Of a stretch of DNA of 64,000 nt, positions 37,477-45,697 are shown piece by piece. The position numbers were made by a program, and so were the translations under genes. Position 1 is the stretch's first letter, and every line of letters begins with the position of its first letter. Under the pieces are notes generated by a model. The model was not told where the DNA came from, searched no databases, and was given only the letters and a program-made list of their open reading frames with translations. The stretch is taken from assembly GCF_001424145.1 (NCBI RefSeq), contig NZ_LMQM01000011.1, forward strand, positions 62,001-126,000. The letters run 5' to 3'. The stretch is from Chryseobacterium sp. Leaf404 (GTDB lineage: Bacteria > Bacteroidota > Bacteroidia > Flavobacteriales > Weeksellaceae).

Positions 37477-37929
37477 TCATACGCTTTCCAGAATTTCTAT
37501 AATTTCTTCGCCATAATTTTCTATTTTATGTTTTCCGAAACCTTTGATATCAAGAAGTTCCTGTTTCTTGGAAGGTTTGTATTTGGCAACAGAAGTAAGT
37601 TCTTTATTGGTTGCGATAAAGTAGGTTGGTAAGTTTTGATCCCGTGCTTTTTCTGATCTCCACATTTTAAGGGCTTCAAAAATTTTAATCTCGCTGTCTG
37701 TAAGAATGTCATCATCCGCAGAATACTTCTCTGCTTTTGATTCTCTCACAGAATTTGTTTCCGTTTGATATTTCCTGTAATACAAGATCACAGACCAGGA
37801 CTGATCATCCTGCACAAAAGCAGTTTCAAATTTCACCACATCGTTTTCTACCAGAAAATGATCTACTTTCTGCTGATCTCCAATCAGAAATTCATCAGCA
37901 ATTCTAACTTTAAATACTTTGATATGCAT
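37477..37929 (-). CDS. HRDC-domain protein
   Basis: The 150-residue protein carries an HRDC domain in its second half (about 78-148: KIFEALKMWRSEKARDQNLPTYFIATNKEL, then LLDIKGFGKHKIENYGEEII). The first 70 residues form a separate beta-rich part. HRDC domains bind nucleic acids and usually accompany RecQ or RNase D; here it stands alone. The gene lies 18 bases downstream of a short ssb gene on the same strand, which supports a DNA-related role. Confidence 0.85.
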   Translation of the reverse strand: MHIKVFKVRIADEFLIGDQQKVDHFLVENDVVKFETAFVQDDQSWSVILYYRKYQTETNSVRESKAEKYSADDDILTDSEIKIFEALKMWRSEKARDQNLPTYFIATNKELTSVAKYKPSKKQELLDIKGFGKHKIENYGEEIIEILESV

Positions 37930-37947
37930 GGCTTCATCATTTTAAGT

Positions 37948-38283
37948 TTATGCGTGTTTTCCTCCCAAAAGTAAAAGTTCTTCTACCCTGATTTCTGTAA
38001 TAAATCTCTTGTTTCCATCCTTATCATCGTACGATTTATAGACAATTTTTCCTTCTACAGAAATTTCTTTTCCTTTTTGGACATATTTTTCCATAATGTC
38101 TGCCAGTTTTCCGTTGGCCACAAGATTGTGCCATTGCGTTTCTTCCACTTTTTCGCCTTTTGCATTGGTGTAGTAATCGTTTGTTGCCAAAGATACTTTT
38201 GCAATTTTACCTTTTTCGAAGTTTACGATTTCAACTTCTTTTCCTGTGTAACCGATTAATGTTACTCGATTTCTTAGTGACAT
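37948..38283 (-). CDS. ssb: Short single-stranded DNA-binding protein
   Basis: The 111-residue product is an OB-fold SSB (NRVTLIGYTGKEVE, then TQWHNLVANGKLADIMEKYVQKG and GKIVYKSY). It ends soon after the OB-fold. It lacks the Gly/Pro-rich linker and acidic C-terminal tip that recruits repair and replication proteins in typical SSBs. It is therefore likely a paralogue with a specialised role rather than the main SSB. It is followed by the HRDC gene in one transcript. Confidence 0.9.
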   Translation of the reverse strand: MSLRNRVTLIGYTGKEVEIVNFEKGKIAKVSLATNDYYTNAKGEKVEETQWHNLVANGKLADIMEKYVQKGKEISVEGKIVYKSYDDKDGNKRFITEIRVEELLLLGGKHA

Positions 38284-38528
38284 AATTTTCTGTTTTTTTT
38301 AATTAGTAATTAAGATAAGAGACGTTCACTTTGTTTTCTCAAATCTCTGTTGCAAAGATTCATCGGAATTGGAAATTTATTCGGTTGTAAATTATTTGAA
38401 TTCGTTTGTAGTCGTTTGTAAACGGGTATGCGGTTACTTATTAAACTCATTTTTAGACCTATTTTTTTTAGAATGAAATAGATAATTTTGTATATTTAAG
38501 AATTAAGTAACATTACATCAAAATCACT

Positions 38529-38846
38529 GTGAAATTCAAAATTTTTGTATTGTTTCAAATAATCACACTAAATCTTTATGGTCAATTCAATAACTCTTAC
38601 TACTTAACAAAGGATAGTGATACTTTACATTATTTCAAATACGAGAAACCAATAAGTGAAAAATTAAATCTTATTAAACCAGAAGAAAGCAAAAATTTCT
38701 TCCGATTTAGTTCTAGCAAATATTATTTAGAATTATCCGAAGATTCAAATAGATATATTTTTTATGCTGATGAAATTTGGGAAGGAAAAAAAACCGGAGA
38801 AGTTTTTATCAAGGAAATAATTTTAGTTGAGAGTTATAGGGCATAA
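38529..38846 (+). CDS. Small exported protein of unknown function
   Basis: The 105-residue frame needs a GTG start at 38529, as no ATG occurs near its beginning. The first 19 residues look like a signal peptide (KFKIFVLFQIITLNLYGQ), and the rest is polar with many Tyr, Ser and Lys. No family is recognised. It is the last probable host gene before the prophage, and its ending appears intact. Confidence 0.45.
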   Translation: MKFKIFVLFQIITLNLYGQFNNSYYLTKDSDTLHYFKYEKPISEKLNLIKPEESKNFFRFSSSKYYLELSEDSNRYIFYADEIWEGKKTGEVFIKEIILVESYRA

Positions 38847-39349
38847 AACAAAAGGTCAAAAAACAAAAAGCTGAAAAAAATGGCTGAAAAGCCGATGAAT
38901 AAACAAAAAAAGGCAAATATTTTCCTTTAAACAATACGCAAACAGGCCGTCAAAAATCTACGTTTTACTACCATTTAATTACCGTTTAAACATTCTTTAA
39001 ATACAGATTAAACACTCTTAACGGAGTGTTTTGTCATTTTATGGCTAAATATGGCTTTAAATATCCTGTAGATACGATTTTCATATACAAACCACGCTAA
39101 GAATCCCAGTAAAATTAGCATTTTAACGTGGTCTGTTTTGTCATCCGGGTTGATCGTTTAAAATTGGTAGCGGTTAGGTTTGGGGTTAGGTTTGGGGTTA
39201 GTCTAAATATGTTTAAAAAAAGCAAGTCAATATACTGTAATTGTGTAAAAACGTGTGAAATTGCATAAAATTTACAAGCTCAATACCCTATTTTTTATCT
39301 TAAAAATATTTTAAATAGTTGATTTACAGTATATTAATAAATAAACTAT
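38847..39349. other. Gene-free region containing the probable left end of the prophage
   Basis: No coding region is supported here. Visible repeats include TGTTTTGTCAT as a direct repeat at 39027-39037 and 39134-39144. There is an inverted pair AAACACTC and GAGTGTTT around 39010-39032, two tandem copies of GTTAGGTTTGGG near 39173-39197, and an 11-base inverted pair (39230-39240 and 39324-39334). Some may be transposase-binding sites of the left end. Confidence 0.45.
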
Positions 39350-40063
39350 CTAAAACATGGTGTTAAATCGCACACTTGCCTTCACCATTGCGATGGCCTG
39401 TATATTTTTAATGTCAATATCTTTTGGCTGATGATGCTGGTTTTGGCTTACGAGTTTCACAAAACCATCTCCCTTATCAGATTTCTGTACATATTTTACC
39501 GTCACGTACTCCTCCCATTCATCAATTTTAACACTGATTAGGTACATTTCACCATAGAAAATACTTTCTACCGATGTCTGTTTGTATAAAACGATGTCAC
39601 CTGATTTTAGCAGTGGATACATACTGTCACCAGTAACCGTGAGAGCGCCGTCACATTTTGGAAGGTTGGGAATTTTAATTGTGTCTAAAACTTTCTGTGG
39701 GTTACCGCTGTTAAAGAGAGCTTGTAAACCCGCTGTTGCCTCTAAATTATAGAAAGGAACCTCCTGCATATCTATAATGGCATCCTTTGTTCGTCTTTTT
39801 TTTGTGTTGTAGACCTGAACATTTTCTTTTATCGACTCAACGTCTGATTTGATCATTGCTTTTGAACCGTCCAAAACCCAAAACGGATTTATATCCGTGT
39901 AAACATTTAGAAACTTTTCTAAAGTGTCGGTTTTGATTGTTGTATTTGCCTTAAAAGGTTTGCTCAATGTACCGTTCGCTACACCTATCTCTTTTTCGGC
40001 CACACTCACGGAAACGCCCTTAAAGTCAAGATATTCTTTCAGTTTTTCAACAATGTTCTTCAT
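39350..40063 (-). CDS. Prophage repressor (HTH plus S24/LexA-type peptidase)
   Basis: The 237-residue protein has an N-terminal helix-turn-helix domain (about 1-65: VAEKEIGVANGTLSK). Its C-terminal LexA/S24 domain has the catalytic Ser147 in TGDSMYPLL and Lys190 in TVKYVQK. An Ala-Gly pair at 111-112 (LEATAGLQ) is a likely self-cleavage site. By family it keeps the prophage silent and is inactivated during the SOS response. It is transcribed away from the early genes, and two matching palindromes lie in the 94-base gap. This is the c-gene position of phage Mu. Confidence 0.92.
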   Translation of the reverse strand: MKNIVEKLKEYLDFKGVSVSVAEKEIGVANGTLSKPFKANTTIKTDTLEKFLNVYTDINPFWVLDGSKAMIKSDVESIKENVQVYNTKKRRTKDAIIDMQEVPFYNLEATAGLQALFNSGNPQKVLDTIKIPNLPKCDGALTVTGDSMYPLLKSGDIVLYKQTSVESIFYGEMYLISVKIDEWEEYVTVKYVQKSDKGDGFVKLVSQNQHHQPKDIDIKNIQAIAMVKASVRFNTMF

Positions 40064-40077
40064 CCAAATAAATATTT

Positions 40078-40122
40078 TAGAAAGTTTTCTATTTTTTTTC
40101 TTGCTTTTTAGAAAGTTTTCTA
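40078..40122. promoter_or_regulatory. Paired repressor operators
   Basis: TAGAAAGTTTTCTA occurs twice (40078-40091 and 40109-40122), 31 bases apart, about three helical turns. Each is TAGAAA and TTTCTA around a GT centre. The second lies between the -33 and -7 elements of the early promoter, and the first lies next to the repressor start, so one repressor could control both. Confidence 0.75.
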
Positions 40123-40132
40123 ATTATATTTG
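40101..40132 (+). promoter_or_regulatory. Early promoter of the prophage
   Basis: TTG at 40101-40103 and TATATTTG at 40125-40132 are 21 bases apart. The downstream operator fills the spacer between them. The Ner-like start codon is 26 bases further on. Confidence 0.65.
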
Positions 40133-40157
40133 TCCTGTACAAAAGACAATTAAAGCA

Positions 40158-40361
40158 ATGGACAAAAGTATAACAAAAAAAATCTATTACAATACGGGAA
40201 TCCTTAATGTATTACAAAAAAAGTACGGGTACTCGATAGACTACATCAGAAAGTCTCTTAGAGGCGATCGTGTAGGTGTAATGCCAGATGAAATAAAAAA
40301 GGAATACAAAGCCTTAGAAGCCGCTGCCCAAAAAGCTATTGAAGATAAAGCAAATAATTAA
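40158..40361 (+). CDS. Ner-like early DNA-binding protein
   Basis: The 67-residue protein starts at the ATG at 40158, well after the promoter; a longer open frame upstream runs through the operators and is not credible. The stretch YGYSIDYIRKSLRGDRVG looks like a helix-turn-helix of the type seen in small Bacteroidetes phage proteins. It occupies the position of Mu ner, which tunes early transcription. Identification rests on position and the helix motif, not on clear similarity to Ner. Confidence 0.65.
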   Translation: MDKSITKKIYYNTGILNVLQKKYGYSIDYIRKSLRGDRVGVMPDEIKKEYKALEAAAQKAIEDKANN

Positions 40362-40372
40362 AAATCGCTGTT

Positions 40373-40507
40373 ATGAAAAAATTACTATTAAAATTCTTGA
40401 AATATCGCAAAACTGCGGTAACAACAATTTTCACAAATCCAGTGGTAACTGAAGAATGGGTTCTTTTCGGAAGATTCACCATCTACAAAAATTTTAAATC
40501 ATACTAA
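40373..40507 (+). CDS. Small early prophage protein (44 aa)
   Basis: This short frame encodes 44 residues, basic in the first third (KKLLLKFLKYRKT) and with a hydrophobic and aromatic second half. It starts 11 bases after the Ner-like gene stops. Its stop codon is immediately followed by the first tRNA-like minihelix. No family is recognised. It is probably real because it fits the operon spacing, but it is short. Confidence 0.4.
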   Translation: MKKLLLKFLKYRKTAVTTIFTNPVVTEEWVLFGRFTIYKNFKSY

Positions 40508-40508
40508 A

Positions 40509-40548
40509 TCCCAAATGGTTTTCCGGAGGTTCGATTCCTCCGATGGGA
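40509..40548 (+). ncRNA. tRNA-like minihelix, copy 1 (acceptor stem plus T-arm only)
   Basis: TCCCA (40509-40513) pairs with TGGGA (40544-40548). A 10-base linker follows, then a T-arm-like hairpin with stem CGGAGG/CCTCCG and the 7-base loop TTCGATT (40530-40536). This reproduces the 3' half of a tRNA with D and anticodon arms missing. It begins one base after the stop of the small early gene and ends 33 bases before the transposase start. The second copy in this prophage differs by compensatory changes. Confidence 0.6.
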
Positions 40549-40581
40549 ACAATTTAAATTCTATTTAAACACAGTTTAAAA

Positions 40582-42633
40582 ATGTATCAATTCTACAATA
40601 ATACTTTAACAATACCAGCGAAAGCCTTGTATGATGATTTGGGAGTTATTTCCGAGTCTAATTACAAGTACTTGTGCAGTAATGGCAAATTAAATAAAGT
40701 CGTTACCGCTCGTGGTCTTGGAAACAGGGCTCTTGTAGAATTTGATAGCATCCCGGAACGTTTCAGAGTTCAGATTGTGAAGATTCTTGGATATCCACCA
40801 AAGAAAAACACGCAGAATTTAATTCTAAATTTCTACAAAGACGATTACGAGGCAGTTGATTTCTTCGCTTATTATCTACTTGATGATTACAGAACGCTTT
40901 CTACCGAAAAGCAGGAGGAATACGTAAAAAACGCACAGATGCTTCAAGCAGTTGAGCAGTACGTAAAAGAAACAGTTTCATTTGTTCGCTCCCGTAATGG
41001 CAAAAGAGGTCTCACTGAAATTTGGAAAGATGCTGCAACAGCAGTTACGGATGTGAAAGATCAGATCGGTCACAGTCTGCCAAAATCTTCAAGACGTCTG
41101 AAGGAAAAACTGGAGGAATTTAAAAAAGATGGTTATTCATCTTTAGTATCTGAAAATTTCGGAAACAAAAAAGCGGTGAAGGTAAAAGATGAAAATCAGG
41201 AGGCTTTATTGAGAACTCTTCTCAGAGATCACAGAACTTTCGATAATGAGCAGATCGCAGTTGTTTACAATGCAGTTGCAAAAATTCAGCAATTTCCGGA
41301 ACTGAGCGCAAACACGATTGGAAACTATCGTAAAAAATGGAACCTGCTTGTAATGGCCGGAACCAAAGGCGAAAAAGGTTTTGATAACAAAATTGCGATG
41401 CACGTTAAAAGATCGGCTCCAACTTCGCCGATGCTTTACTGGACAGTCGACGGTTGGGATGCAGAATTACTGTATCAGAAATCCGCTACAACTTTAAAAG
41501 GAAAAAATACTACAACTTATCACAACCGCCTTACAATGGTGGTGGTTCTTGATCCATCGGTTAAATATCCGGTAGGTTATGCAATCGGAACTCACGAAAA
41601 TGCAGATTTAATTAAGGCAGCTTTACGAAACGCAGTTCAGCACACAGAAGAATTATTCGGGGCAAAACACAAAGTGCTACAGATTCAGGCCGACAACTAT
41701 GCGAAAAAGGAAATGACCTCATTCTACGAGATTGTTTCAGATAAATTCACACCTGCTAAAGTTGGAAACGCAAAATCTAAAGTGATTGAGCCGTGGTTTA
41801 AGCATTTCAATAAAACGTATTGCCAGCTTGCACCAAACTGGAGCGGTCAGGGCGTAAAATCTAAAGCACAGCCAAATGATGAGTATCTGAATAAAATCCG
41901 CCACTCATTTCCGGACCAGGAAGGATGTATGATGCAGTTGGTAAGAATGATTGAACTGGAGCGGGAAAAATTGGTTGATCAGTATCTACAGGCTTACAAC
42001 GAAATGCCTTCTGATGCTAAAAAACAGATTTCACAACAGGAGTTTCTTTTACATTTTGGAGAAACCACAGGATTCACCAATAAACTTTCTCACAACGGTC
42101 TTCACGTTGCCATCAACGGAAAAAAAATGGAGTACGACAGTTTTGATATCAATTTCAGAATGAATGCACACCTGAACTGGACTATAAAATTTGACAGTAA
42201 CGATTTAACACAAGTTTTAGCACACAATGAAGAGCAAAACATAAGTTTCTTACTTGATCAGAAATACGTACAGCCGATGGCACTCTATGACAGACAGGAA
42301 GGCGACGGAGAGGAACTTCAGAGAGTGAGAAACTTCAACAAAAAAGCAAAAGAGATTGTTCTTGAAACGCAGGCTGAGGACAGCAAGATTGTAAATCAGC
42401 TTTTCATTCAGAATCCGGAGCTTGACAATACCCTTGCAAAAATGGTGATCGTCGACAGCCGTGGACAGCACAAAGATCAGAGAAATTCCAAACGACTTGC
42501 ACCGGCTAAAAAGCTTTTGGAAAAACAGGAACAAAAAGCCGAAAAAGTACATCAGCAAAGCTGGGAAAAAGAACAGGACGATTATTACGCAAACAAAATT
42601 AACCTTGATAAATATTTAACCGATGACGAATAA
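40582..42633 (+). CDS. MuA-type DDE transposase
   Basis: The 683-residue transposase has N-terminal DNA-binding domains (about 1-230), an integrase-like core, and a MuA-type C-terminal region. The likely catalytic triad is D290 (TVDGWDAEL), D371 (IQADNYA) and E403 (KSKVIEPWF), by alignment with MuA D269, D336 and E392. The C-terminal tail is charged and helical (KKLLEKQEQKAEK), where MuA contacts MuB and ClpX. It cuts and joins phage ends to target DNA for integration and replication. It overlaps the MuB gene by 11 bases. Confidence 0.93.
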   Translation: MYQFYNNTLTIPAKALYDDLGVISESNYKYLCSNGKLNKVVTARGLGNRALVEFDSIPERFRVQIVKILGYPPKKNTQNLILNFYKDDYEAVDFFAYYLLDDYRTLSTEKQEEYVKNAQMLQAVEQYVKETVSFVRSRNGKRGLTEIWKDAATAVTDVKDQIGHSLPKSSRRLKEKLEEFKKDGYSSLVSENFGNKKAVKVKDENQEALLRTLLRDHRTFDNEQIAVVYNAVAKIQQFPELSANTIGNYRKKWNLLVMAGTKGEKGFDNKIAMHVKRSAPTSPMLYWTVDGWDAELLYQKSATTLKGKNTTTYHNRLTMVVVLDPSVKYPVGYAIGTHENADLIKAALRNAVQHTEELFGAKHKVLQIQADNYAKKEMTSFYEIVSDKFTPAKVGNAKSKVIEPWFKHFNKTYCQLAPNWSGQGVKSKAQPNDEYLNKIRHSFPDQEGCMMQLVRMIELEREKLVDQYLQAYNEMPSDAKKQISQQEFLLHFGETTGFTNKLSHNGLHVAINGKKMEYDSFDINFRMNAHLNWTIKFDSNDLTQVLAHNEEQNISFLLDQKYVQPMALYDRQEGDGEELQRVRNFNKKAKEIVLETQAEDSKIVNQLFIQNPELDNTLAKMVIVDSRGQHKDQRNSKRLAPAKKLLEKQEQKAEKVHQQSWEKEQDDYYANKINLDKYLTDDE

Positions 42634-43570
42634 TATAAAAGAGAAAATCTTACTGGAGCTTGAAACATGGATGGATGAACACGATTATTCTGCCAATGAA
42701 TTTTGTGAAAAATCGGGCGTTCCTTCAAACTATCTTTCTTACATGAGACGTGGACAGTATTTTATCCTTGTCGATAAAAATGAGGTCGTAATCGACGATA
42801 AGTATTTCAGAATGATTGCCGAAACTATTGAATACAACTACAGCAACGAACTAAAATGGTCAATCCGTCAAACTCCACAGCTTATGCAAATGCTTTCAGT
42901 TTTGGAAGATGCGAAAAGATTTGGCTACACCAATATTATCATCGGTGGTACAGGAGCAGGTAAAACATTTTGTGCAGACATTTTCGTGAAGCAGTCACCG
43001 AAAGATGTTTTTAAAATTACAGTTGGCTCAATGGACACCATTGGCGATCTGATTGATAAATTATGCGACCAGATGAGACTTAATGTTTCCGGTTCTAAAA
43101 CAAAAAAAATCAATGCCGTCATCAAAGAACTTCAGAGAATGAAAATGAACGGCCGTCAGCCGGCTGTAATTTGGGATGAGGCAGAATACATGAAACAGGC
43201 AACCCTTTGCAACGTAAAAGAGATGCACGACCACCTTCACGGTAAATGCGCCTTGATTCTTATTGGTACTGATCAGCTGAAAACAAAAATAGAAAGGCTG
43301 AAAAGCAAAAATTCACCGGGAATGCCTCAGTTCTATAGAAGAGTTAAGTACGGTATTCGAGAACTAAAACCGATTGATACCCGATACAAAGAGTTTTTAA
43401 CCGGTATCGAAGATAAGAAGCTGATCCAGTTCATTCAGAGAGAATGCGAGAATTACGGAGAGCTTAGAGATGCCTTACTACCTGCAATGCGTGAAGCTGA
43501 CAGATTGGGTGAACCATTAACCGAAAATTTAGTAAGAAAAGTGTTGAACCTTCCAAAAATGACAGTGTGA
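42623..43570 (+). CDS. MuB-type AAA ATPase (transposition target protein)
   Basis: This 315-residue AAA+ ATPase has an N-terminal helix-turn-helix part (about 1-60: ANEFCEKSGVPSNYLSYM). The Walker A motif is GGTGAGKT (108-115) and Walker B is AVIWDEAE (181-188). By family it binds target DNA and delivers it to the MuA transpososome, giving target immunity. The placement directly after the transposase gene, with overlap, is as in Mu. Confidence 0.92.
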   Translation: MTNNIKEKILLELETWMDEHDYSANEFCEKSGVPSNYLSYMRRGQYFILVDKNEVVIDDKYFRMIAETIEYNYSNELKWSIRQTPQLMQMLSVLEDAKRFGYTNIIIGGTGAGKTFCADIFVKQSPKDVFKITVGSMDTIGDLIDKLCDQMRLNVSGSKTKKINAVIKELQRMKMNGRQPAVIWDEAEYMKQATLCNVKEMHDHLHGKCALILIGTDQLKTKIERLKSKNSPGMPQFYRRVKYGIRELKPIDTRYKEFLTGIEDKKLIQFIQRECENYGELRDALLPAMREADRLGEPLTENLVRKVLNLPKMTV

Positions 43571-44184
43571 GTAAAGCCATATCATCTACCGACCTGCTTG
43601 CAAAAAAATATGATCTGATAAAATGGGAAGGCGAATGGTACGACAATTTTGAAGAGCCGGAAGCATCGGGAACGTGGTTTATCAGCGGTCAGTCCGGAAT
43701 GGGAAAAACTTCTTTTATGCTTGAGCTTGCAAAACAGCTCGCAAAGTTTGATCGGGTTTTATTCAACTCATTAGAAGAAGGTACTTCACTGACAATGCAA
43801 AAAGCTTGGAAACGCCACCAAGTCGCCGAAAGTGGTCGAAGAATTCAACTTATCCAGGAAAGATATAACGAATTATTAGTCCGATTAAGAAAACGCCAAA
43901 GCCCAAGATATATAATAAGTGACAGTTGGCAATATGCAGGGATGACATTTGAGCAATATTTGAAGCTAAAAGAAGAATTTCCAAACAAGCTTTTTATATG
44001 GAATAGCCAAATGGATGGCAGTAAACCAATGGGTAAAACAGCTATTAGATTACTGTATGATGCTGACTTAAAAATATGGGTGGAAGGTTTTAAGGCATTT
44101 TCAAAAGGCCGTTATCTCGGAGAATACGCAGCTGAAGGTTTAACAATCTGGGACGAAGGTGCCCAAAGGTACTGGACAAAATAA
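43567..44184 (+). CDS. P-loop ATPase, RecA/DnaB-like
   Basis: The 205-residue protein has Walker A GQSGMGKT at about 41-48 and a later segment ending in YIISDSWQYAG that fits Walker B. The GTG start overlaps the MuB stop (GTGA). It resembles small RecA-like phage ATPases found after MuB in Bacteroidetes transposable phages. It may assist transposition or replication. It is not known which. Confidence 0.7.
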   Translation: MSKAISSTDLLAKKYDLIKWEGEWYDNFEEPEASGTWFISGQSGMGKTSFMLELAKQLAKFDRVLFNSLEEGTSLTMQKAWKRHQVAESGRRIQLIQERYNELLVRLRKRQSPRYIISDSWQYAGMTFEQYLKLKEEFPNKLFIWNSQMDGSKPMGKTAIRLLYDADLKIWVEGFKAFSKGRYLGEYAAEGLTIWDEGAQRYWTK

Positions 44185-44194
44185 CAAAGTGTAT

Positions 44195-44476
44195 ATGAAT
44201 AAAGAAATACTGAAAAACATCTTAATCCTTGACAGCATCTGGAGGGTTTTAGATTGGAAAGACCGGGTGAGAATTCACTTACTGATGCAGGACAAAATAT
44301 CAGAGCCAACGGAAAACATTAAAATCCTTCACGACTGGTGCATAAAATGGAAATGGCTTCCACCAAAATTAAAATACGGACAGGATCGCCTCCAGTATTT
44401 TGAGAACAGTCCGGATGAGTGGGTTTTGACTGAAGAACTAAAATATATAAAAATTGATTTACCAAAATTAAAATAA
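44195..44476 (+). CDS. Prophage early protein of unknown function (93 aa)
   Basis: The frame is 93 residues from the ATG at 44195. A longer reading from 44159 overlaps the ATPase gene. It is rich in Trp, Lys and Leu (WRVLDWKDRVRIH, WCIKWKWLPP), with no recognised domain. It shares one base with the next gene, which supports translation as part of the early operon. Confidence 0.55.
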   Translation: MNKEILKNILILDSIWRVLDWKDRVRIHLLMQDKISEPTENIKILHDWCIKWKWLPPKLKYGQDRLQYFENSPDEWVLTEELKYIKIDLPKLK

Positions 44477-44679
44477 TGGAAAAACCAGCACAATTAACGG
44501 ACGAAATATTTGCAATAATAGGAACTGCTTCCGGGAAAGTTTCTGACTCTATAAGAGTTTTTCAAGAAGTTGAAAGTCTTTTGAAAAAAGAACTATCACG
44601 GGAATACATCAGAGGTTATCATGCCGCTTCACAAGAGTTGGAAGAAAAGAATAAGTTAAAACAACAAAGAGAAAATTAA
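44476..44679 (+). CDS. Prophage early protein of unknown function (67 aa)
   Basis: The 67-residue protein is mostly helical, with a Lys/Glu-rich coiled-coil-like C-terminus (SQELEEKNKLKQQ). No family is recognised. Overlapping and near-adjacent neighbours support it as a real early gene. Confidence 0.5.
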   Translation: MEKPAQLTDEIFAIIGTASGKVSDSIRVFQEVESLLKKELSREYIRGYHAASQELEEKNKLKQQREN

Positions 44680-44680
44680 A

Positions 44681-44854
44681 ATGCAAAACGAAATGTTTCC
44701 ACCAAATGCCGAGGAACTTGAAGAAATCATCAAAGGTTTAAAGGCAAGATTAGAAGACGACAGCTATCAGGAAGAATGGGTAAAAATCCACGATGAGCTG
44801 ATGATTAGAGAAAAACAATTACAACATTTAATTATTCAAGATAACACATTATGA
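44681..44854 (+). CDS. Small acidic early protein (57 aa)
   Basis: The frame encodes 57 acidic, helical residues (EELEEIIKGLKARLEDD). It starts one base after the previous stop and overlaps the DUF3164 gene by 4 bases (ATGA). Operon spacing is the main support; function unknown. Confidence 0.5.
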   Translation: MQNEMFPPNAEELEEIIKGLKARLEDDSYQEEWVKIHDELMIREKQLQHLIIQDNTL

Positions 44855-45516
44855 CAACAATTGACATCGCACAACTTACACCGGAGCAAATGAAAGCTAT
44901 TGCTGATCAGGTGGCACAGCAGGAAAAAGAGAGAAAAAACAAAAAAGCTGAGGACAAAAAGCTCATGAAAAATATGGAGAATGACGTGGTTCTCGGTCAG
45001 ATAGATTTTTTCATTGATAAGCGTCAGGATCTTGAGGCACGAATTGAAAATCTTTTCAAAAACATTGAGCCGGTGATCGAACTGCGAGCTGAAGTTTTCG
45101 GAAACGACAAAAGAGCACAGGATAGTCACACGTTCACGCTTGATGATGGTTCTGCCTCTGTGAAAGTTGGATGGAATGTTCGTCCATCTTTCAATGGAAC
45201 CGAAGCTGAAGGCATTGTAAAAATCAAAAGTTACATGGCTTCATTGGCCGGTGAAAGTGATAATGAAAAAATACTGATGGATTTTCTAAATATCGCTTTG
45301 AAAACGGATTCTCAAGGCAATTATGATCCTAAAAAAGTTCGTGAGCTTAATCAAATGAGAGATCGTGCCGACAGCGAGCTTTTTAATGAAGGTATGGATA
45401 TCATCATGGAAGCAATGATTGATATCAGAACTTCACGGTACGCACGAGGCTACAAGATGGTAGATCACGGCGACGGAATTATCAAAAGAGTAAACTTTAA
45501 TTTTTCAATAGACTAA
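44851..45516 (+). CDS. DUF3164-family phage protein
   Basis: This 221-residue protein matches the DUF3164 family common in Mu-like phages. A Lys/Glu-rich coiled segment (about 20-45) is followed by HTFTLDDGSASVKVGWNVRPSFNGTEAEGI and a helical C-terminal half (MRDRADSELFNEGMDIIMEAM). The family's biochemical role is unknown. It lies in the early operon after the transposition genes, its usual position. Confidence 0.75.
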   Translation: MTTIDIAQLTPEQMKAIADQVAQQEKERKNKKAEDKKLMKNMENDVVLGQIDFFIDKRQDLEARIENLFKNIEPVIELRAEVFGNDKRAQDSHTFTLDDGSASVKVGWNVRPSFNGTEAEGIVKIKSYMASLAGESDNEKILMDFLNIALKTDSQGNYDPKKVRELNQMRDRADSELFNEGMDIIMEAMIDIRTSRYARGYKMVDHGDGIIKRVNFNFSID

Positions 45517-45517
45517 A

Positions 45518-45664
45518 ATGGAAATAGTTCTCATCATCGCCACAGCTGGATTTGTTGCGGGAGTTTTAGTTGGAGTATTAATTTCCGCAGCAGTTGAAAG
45601 TCTTACGGATGTCTCCGACATCAATGTCGGAGACATCGAGAAAAATAAGCAAAAAAGCTTATAA
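45518..45664 (+). CDS. Small membrane protein with hairpin-encoding C-terminus (48 aa)
   Basis: The first 25 residues form one membrane helix (VLIIATAGFVAGVLVGVLI). The 20-residue tail DVSDINVGDI is encoded by a near-perfect inverted repeat (45608-45637). It begins 1 base after the DUF3164 stop. Early-operon spacing and the clear hydrophobic helix support it. Function unknown; membrane proteins at this place could act in exclusion or host takeover. Confidence 0.5.
   Translation: MEIVLIIATAGFVAGVLVGVLISAAVESLTDVSDINVGDIEKNKQKSL
45608..45637. repeat. Long inverted repeat inside a small membrane protein gene
   Basis: GATGTCTCCGACA (45608-45620) is complementary to TGTCGGAGACATC (45625-45637) across the 4-base loop TCAA, giving a 13-bp perfect stem. 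There is no following T-run, so it is not a standard terminator. Confidence 0.7.
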
Positions 45665-45694
45665 AGTATGATTATAATCATAAAAGCTTATAAA
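45653..45694. promoter_or_regulatory. Direct repeats around a palindrome
   Basis: AAAAGCTTATAAA occurs at 45653-45665 and 45682-45694, 29 bases apart. The perfect 16-bp palindrome TATGATTATAATCATA (45667-45682) lies between them. This looks like a multi-site regulator binding region ahead of the second tRNA-like element and the following gene. Confidence 0.45.
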
Positions 45695-45697
45695 ATT

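Noticed and set aside
39924..40157. Longer N-terminus for the Ner-like protein
   Set aside because: The frame runs antisense through the repressor gene and across the promoter and operators, so the transcript would not contain it.
40509..40548. A complete tRNA gene
   Set aside because: Only acceptor-like and T-arm-like parts are present. No D-arm, anticodon arm or variable region fits in the 10-base linker, and no CCA follows. The same applies to the copy at 45698-45737.
40515..40565. Conserved leader peptide starting at the ATG inside the tRNA-like elements
   Set aside because: Both copies can be read from an internal ATG (MVFRRFDSSD and MVSRWFDSTD), but the base changes alter amino acids while keeping RNA pairs, so RNA structure is the better explanation.
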